Positions 60,664 through 64,000 of a stretch of DNA of 64,000 bases are shown in pieces. The DNA comes from Prevotellaceae bacterium UBA3627 (GTDB lineage Bacteria; Bacteroidota; Bacteroidia; Bacteroidales; Bacteroidaceae), in NCBI GenBank assembly GCA_002373375.1, contig DFLE01000015.1:16503-80502 (forward strand). Direction: 5' to 3'. A model generated the notes under the pieces. That model was not told the DNA's origin. It searched no databases and saw nothing but the letters and a program-made list of their open reading frames with translations. Within the stretch, counting starts at the first letter, position 1. Each line of letters opens with the position of its first letter. The position numbers and the translations under genes were made by a program.

Positions 60664-61416
60664 ATGAAGAAATATTTACTTACACTATTATTTGTTGTCG
60701 CAACATCAAACATTACTTTAGCAGGACCTTATGTAAAAACTCTTAATGTGGATATTATAACGTCTGGTTTCTCACGTATTAGTCGTGAAGGTGCGATAGA
60801 GGTACGTTCTACTGATGACACATATACGTTTATGTCGTCGTGTATATCAGATTTGGATGTTGAAAATAAAATATTAACTGTCAATGGAATCAATGAGGAC
60901 GGAATAGTAGAAATAGCAAAAATAAAGTATAACACTACTAATGATGGTGCTTATATTAAAGATGTGTCAACAGATAAATACGGTCAGCATCATAAAGGCG
61001 TATATTTTAGAGATGAATTAAACTATCTGAACGAGTACGTTCTTGATGAGAAAATAGATGTGGATTTTGACTATATATTCCCTTTGAGCGATGGTGGAGA
61101 TAATGAAAATGTTAGACTTGTTAATGAGAGAGGCGAAACACTATTGATACTTCCAGTAGAGTCAGGTAACTTCTTTTATAGCGGTGAACTATTTTATCTG
61201 AAATACACTTACTGGGTGTCAACGGATGCCAATTATAATGTGGAGATAATAAACCTTAAAACTTTGTTGAAAGATTATTCCACCAAGGTTGCGAACGCAA
61301 AGGCTGATGCGGTCAAGTCCAAGTCAACAAAGACATATAACATCCAAGGTATGGAGGTGGATGATGATGCCAAAGGAATCATAATAGAAAACGGAGCGAA
61401 ATATATCAAGGAGTAA
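60664..61416 (+). CDS. Secreted protein with LDGR-type C-terminal tail
   Basis: 250 aa from ATG 60664 (MKKYLLTLLFVVATSNITLAG signal peptide); the longer frame from 60490 covers the hairpins and terminator and is unlikely to be translated. The mature part is beta-rich with no known motif and ends TYNIQGMEVDDDAKGIIIENGAKYIK, a relative of the tails of the PL11 and PL1 enzymes. It lies immediately behind a terminator-like hairpin. Function unknown. Confidence 0.75.
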   Translation: MKKYLLTLLFVVATSNITLAGPYVKTLNVDIITSGFSRISREGAIEVRSTDDTYTFMSSCISDLDVENKILTVNGINEDGIVEIAKIKYNTTNDGAYIKDVSTDKYGQHHKGVYFRDELNYLNEYVLDEKIDVDFDYIFPLSDGGDNENVRLVNERGETLLILPVESGNFFYSGELFYLKYTYWVSTDANYNVEIINLKTLLKDYSTKVANAKADAVKSKSTKTYNIQGMEVDDDAKGIIIENGAKYIKE

Positions 61417-61425
61417 TACGTCGTT

Positions 61426-61506
61426 TGAAATTCAAACAATTACAAGGTCAAAAAACAATCCGTCCCATGTGTCGTCAAGATACAAGGGACGGATTATTTG
61501 TGTTTT
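61426..61506. repeat. Hairpin repeat, copy 1
   Basis: 17-bp stem with arms 61457-61473 and 61479-61495 (AATCCGTCCC-A-TGTGTC / GATACA-A-GGGACGGATT, one mismatch), preceded by TACAAGGTCAAAAAACA and followed by ATTTGTGTTTTA. Same sequence frame as copy 2 at 62810-62880. Serves as a bidirectional terminator between convergent genes. Confidence 0.85.
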
Positions 61507-61526
61507 ACTTCTGTGGATTGATGAAA

Positions 61527-62663
61527 TCACTTGATGTCACGACAGAACCATAACCTAAAGACTGGGTCGCAGAAGTTATATTTGTTGCCACCAATTTGCT
61601 TTTCTATATAGTCACGCTCTGTAAGTATTCGTTTGTTGCGCGTTATAGTTTGGGCACTGCCGAGTGAGTACCTTTTCATTAACTCGATTGAGTTAAAACG
61701 ATATTCCCCGTCAATGACAGCTCTTAGCATTTCAACCTGTGCAGCGGTTAAAGACTCTATATCCGACTGAAACATTGGCATATTGGTGTCAATCAGTGTC
61801 TGTACCGAACTTGATAATATATCTGGGGTGACGGTGGTGATGGTGTCAGACCATACAAAATAACATAGCTGTTGTAAGTACCATGAATGACATTCTACTA
61901 TGTCACATATTTCTGATGCTAATTCTGTAGAAATCTCCTTTCCTGTATTTGTAAAGGAATTTATGATGAATGGCACCCATTCTTCTTTGGCTATTTTATT
62001 CAAGAATAGCAACTGCCCGAAACGATAGAAAGGATTAGACGAGTTGTTGAAAATATCCAACATCATGTGACGTTTACTGCCATAGAAACAGTAAGATACC
62101 TTTTGTTGCTTTTGCCATACGGAACGCATTTTGCCCTCCATATCCTTGTATTCCGCAATTTGGGCCAGTTGCTGAAATTCATCTATGCATACAATTATTT
62201 GAACGTGTTTGCTCTGTGCTATGGTTTCTGGTAAATTAAGGATGTCAAGTTTGTCGCGTTCCTCTATGTTGAAATTCAGGTCAAACGATACGGCGTTTAA
62301 GGGATCGCTCTTCAATGTAATACTCGGAGAAATGGACTTCATGAATGTCTTTACATCCTCTATGCGTTTTTCTATTGTAGATGTAGTAGCGTTGATAACC
62401 TCACGTGCGAACACTCTGTAAAATTCAGCTTCGCTTTTAATTCCGAAAGCATCAATATGACATACCCTTATATCTTTATTCTCCTCACACAATTCATCCA
62501 TAGCTATTTTTACGAGGGAGGACTTCCCCCATCTACGTGGAGATATAAGCATAACATTTATACCTGATGCAAGAAGATCTTTCAGTTGCTTGCGCTCTTT
62601 AACTCTGTTGACGAATTTCGTTTTGTCAACTATTGTGCCATATTGAAAAGGAGACTTTGCCAT
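61527..62663 (-). CDS. STAND/archaeal-type P-loop ATPase (PF01637-like)
   Basis: 378 aa. Walker A variant SPRRWGKSSL (41-50), Walker B IIVCIDEFQQL (D161, E162), a GSKRHMMLDIF sensor-like segment and a C-terminal winged-helix-like region (LLRAVIDGEYRF... FCDPVFRLWFCRD). This is the common Bacteroidetes ATPase family with the NPFxYG-like start (SPFQYGTIVD). Partners and targets are unknown. The gene is AT-rich and is bracketed by the two copies of the hairpin repeat, with nothing else inside, which suggests it moved as a unit. Confidence 0.8.
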   Translation of the reverse strand: MAKSPFQYGTIVDKTKFVNRVKERKQLKDLLASGINVMLISPRRWGKSSLVKIAMDELCEENKDIRVCHIDAFGIKSEAEFYRVFAREVINATTSTIEKRIEDVKTFMKSISPSITLKSDPLNAVSFDLNFNIEERDKLDILNLPETIAQSKHVQIIVCIDEFQQLAQIAEYKDMEGKMRSVWQKQQKVSYCFYGSKRHMMLDIFNNSSNPFYRFGQLLFLNKIAKEEWVPFIINSFTNTGKEISTELASEICDIVECHSWYLQQLCYFVWSDTITTVTPDILSSSVQTLIDTNMPMFQSDIESLTAAQVEMLRAVIDGEYRFNSIELMKRYSLGSAQTITRNKRILTERDYIEKQIGGNKYNFCDPVFRLWFCRDIK

Positions 62664-62718
62664 ACTGTAATATATAAATTATACATGGATGTATTATACA
62701 TGAATGTATATTTTTGTG

Positions 62719-62749
62719 CAAAGTTATATCTTATTTTTGAATTATCAAA
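62719..62749 (-). promoter_or_regulatory. STAND ATPase promoter
   Basis: Minus strand TTTG (62749-62746), 19 nt, TAACTTTG (62726-62719). Leader of about 50 nt. Confidence 0.78.
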
Positions 62750-62809
62750 TAAAAATAGTAAAAATCTGCATATATAATACAGAAAAAAGTGTATTATCTG
62801 TGCAGATTT

Positions 62810-62880
62810 CAACTAATACAAGGTTAAAAACAATGAGTCCCATGTGTCATAATGATACATGGGACTCATTTGTGTTATTG
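62810..62880. repeat. Hairpin repeat, copy 2
   Basis: 17-bp stem, fully paired, arms 62832-62848 and 62854-62870 (AATGAGTCCCATGTGTC / GATACATGGGACTCATT). Two base pairs differ from copy 1 in a compensatory way (CG to GC and CG to AT). Likely terminates the acyl-CoA dehydrogenase gene. Confidence 0.85.
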
Positions 62881-62938
62881 ATTAAGGATTTTATTGTAAT
62901 AAACCTTATACCTTAATACTTTCAACTTTCTTCCGAAA

Positions 62939-64000
62939 TTACTTGCGATAGTCAGCAAGATCCTCTGAGGTGGCAGACATCACGAAGTCGTAATGCTTCT
63001 CTACCTCTGCGGCAACGTAGCGGGTATATACACGCGCTGACTTGGCGAACAGCTCAGGGGCCTTGCTGGCATCACCGATGAGCAGGAGAGCCATGATGCA
63101 GTCGCCTGCCATCTCGTAGAGGTGACGGATGGCGAAGTCCTTGAACTCGTCGTCCTTCTTCTCGTTGACGTAAGCCACAGCCTCGTTGTACCTCTCTGCC
63201 ATCTTTGCCACACGCTCCTTCAATGGCTGGAACTCTGCAGCACACCAGTCGGCACTGCCAGCCTCCTTAGGTGCCTGACCGCTCTCAAGCATGTCAGCGA
63301 TGACCTGACCATAGAAGCCGTTTGTGATGTAACGACCAGCGGCAACAGTCTGCAGCTGTGTGGTACCCTCGTAGATGGTAAGGATACGAGCGTCACGATA
63401 CAGACGCTGGCAGGCATACTCAAGCATGAAGCCAGAACCGCCGTGAATCTGTATGCCGTCGTATGCGTTAAGGTTTGCATACTCAGATGTCATACCCTTG
63501 GCTATAGGCGTGAAGGCATCGGCAAGCTTAGAGTAAGTCTTGCACTCTGCGCGCTCCTCTGCAGTCAGCTTCTCACCCTGCTCCTTACGCTCGCGCTCAA
63601 TGTCCTCAAGGGTCTTATATACGTCAACGTAGCGTGCTGTGGTGTAGTAGAGTGTACGACCAGCGTCAAGACGTGCCTTCATGATTGCAAGCATGTCATA
63701 TACTGCAGGGAAGTTGATGATAGCCTTGCCGAACTGCTTACGGTCCTTGGCGTATGCCAGAGCCTCATTGTATGCCATCTGTGAAGTACCTGTTGACTGT
63801 CCGGCGATGCCGAGACGGGCACCGTTCATCAGTCCCATGACGTACTTGATGAGTCCGAGCTTACGAGAGCCGCACAGCTCAGCCTTAGCGTTCTTATATA
63901 CCAGCTCACAGGTAGGAGAACCGTGAATACCGAGCTTGTTCTCAATACGGCGCACGTCAACGCCGCCGTCGCGCTTGTCGTAGATGAACATAGACAGTCC
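62939..64000 (-). CDS. Acyl-CoA dehydrogenase (5' end outside window)
   Basis: The frame is open to the window edge (GLSMFIYDKRD reads through the ATG at 63991), so only the C-terminal 353 residues are seen. Family blocks: GVDVRRIENKLGIHGSPTCEL, NGARLGIAGQS, QIHGGSGFMLEY and the catalytic Glu region ILTIYEGTTQLQ. A C-terminal extension of about 130 residues after that points to the longer (about 570-600 aa) bacterial acyl-CoA dehydrogenases. FAD-dependent oxidation of acyl-CoA. Confidence 0.9.
   Translation of the reverse strand, partial: GLSMFIYDKRDGGVDVRRIENKLGIHGSPTCELVYKNAKAELCGSRKLGLIKYVMGLMNGARLGIAGQSTGTSQMAYNEALAYAKDRKQFGKAIINFPAVYDMLAIMKARLDAGRTLYYTTARYVDVYKTLEDIERERKEQGEKLTAEERAECKTYSKLADAFTPIAKGMTSEYANLNAYDGIQIHGGSGFMLEYACQRLYRDARILTIYEGTTQLQTVAAGRYITNGFYGQVIADMLESGQAPKEAGSADWCAAEFQPLKERVAKMAERYNEAVAYVNEKKDDEFKDFAIRHLYEMAGDCIMALLLIGDASKAPELFAKSARVYTRYVAAEVEKHYDFVMSATSEDLADYRK

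Overview
The window is a stretch of a Bacteroidales chromosome, most likely a Prevotella-like gut or rumen organism. The main evidence is the promoter type: nearly every well-placed gene start is preceded by the Bacteroidetes sigma signature TTTG - 19/20 nt - TAnnTTTG. Other support comes from lineage-typical genes (rprX/rprY, an HU-like/SPOR protein, SecA with the Bacteroidetes layout, a Bacteroides-type M49 dipeptidyl peptidase III, the short eukaryote/archaea-type ProS) and from secreted enzymes ending in the Prevotella-style tail 'YTLDGRKV...IYI.NGKK'. No rRNA, IS element, prophage or CRISPR array was seen. There is one tRNA (Arg, TCT).

1-5.8 kb holds a leftward operon of exported envelope proteins (two LPP20-like or related proteins, a PEGA/SUMF1-fold protein, a truncated exported protein at the window edge), with a small HEPN-like protein embedded in it. 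5.9-11.6 kb is a tightly overlapping leftward operon: DUF4738 lipoprotein, dipeptidyl peptidase III, a small ABC-type ATPase, a DUF4435/Toprim protein and a FolK-like/TPR fusion. The ATPase + DUF4435 pair has the domain make-up of the PARIS anti-phage system. 11.6-22.1 kb runs rightward: HU/SPOR protein and FHA protein from an apparently leaderless promoter, a lysozyme-like protein, the RprXY two-component system, a sugar-phosphate nucleotidyltransferase, SecA and a small acidic protein.

22.4-34 kb contains a PL11 rhamnogalacturonan lyase, a clostripain-family lipoprotein, tRNA-Arg, a TGS-type nucleoside kinase, pyrH and a GH35 beta-galactosidase. 34-50.3 kb is mostly housekeeping: gyrA, two TPR proteins, an MltF-like transglycosylase, the AzlCD exporter, aquaporin Z, a previously easy-to-miss 59-residue membrane protein, proS, an acyltransferase, an amidase-like golvesin-domain protein and a YgiQ-type radical SAM enzyme. 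50.3-64 kb holds a PL1 pectate lyase, an AlkD-like protein, a decayed/inverted paralogue pair, NhaC, a NagZ-M15 peptidoglycan hydrolase fusion, a secreted protein behind a structured leader, a STAND-like ATPase between two copies of a hairpin repeat, and an acyl-CoA dehydrogenase cut by the window edge.

PL11, PL1 and GH35 together suggest pectin (rhamnogalacturonan/galactan) use. MltF-like, SLT, amidase-like, NagZ-M15 and SPOR proteins form an envelope-remodelling theme. The most unexplained non-coding signal is a family of 22-bp-period tandem repeats (core GATAGCTTTYAC) present in three separate intergenic regions.
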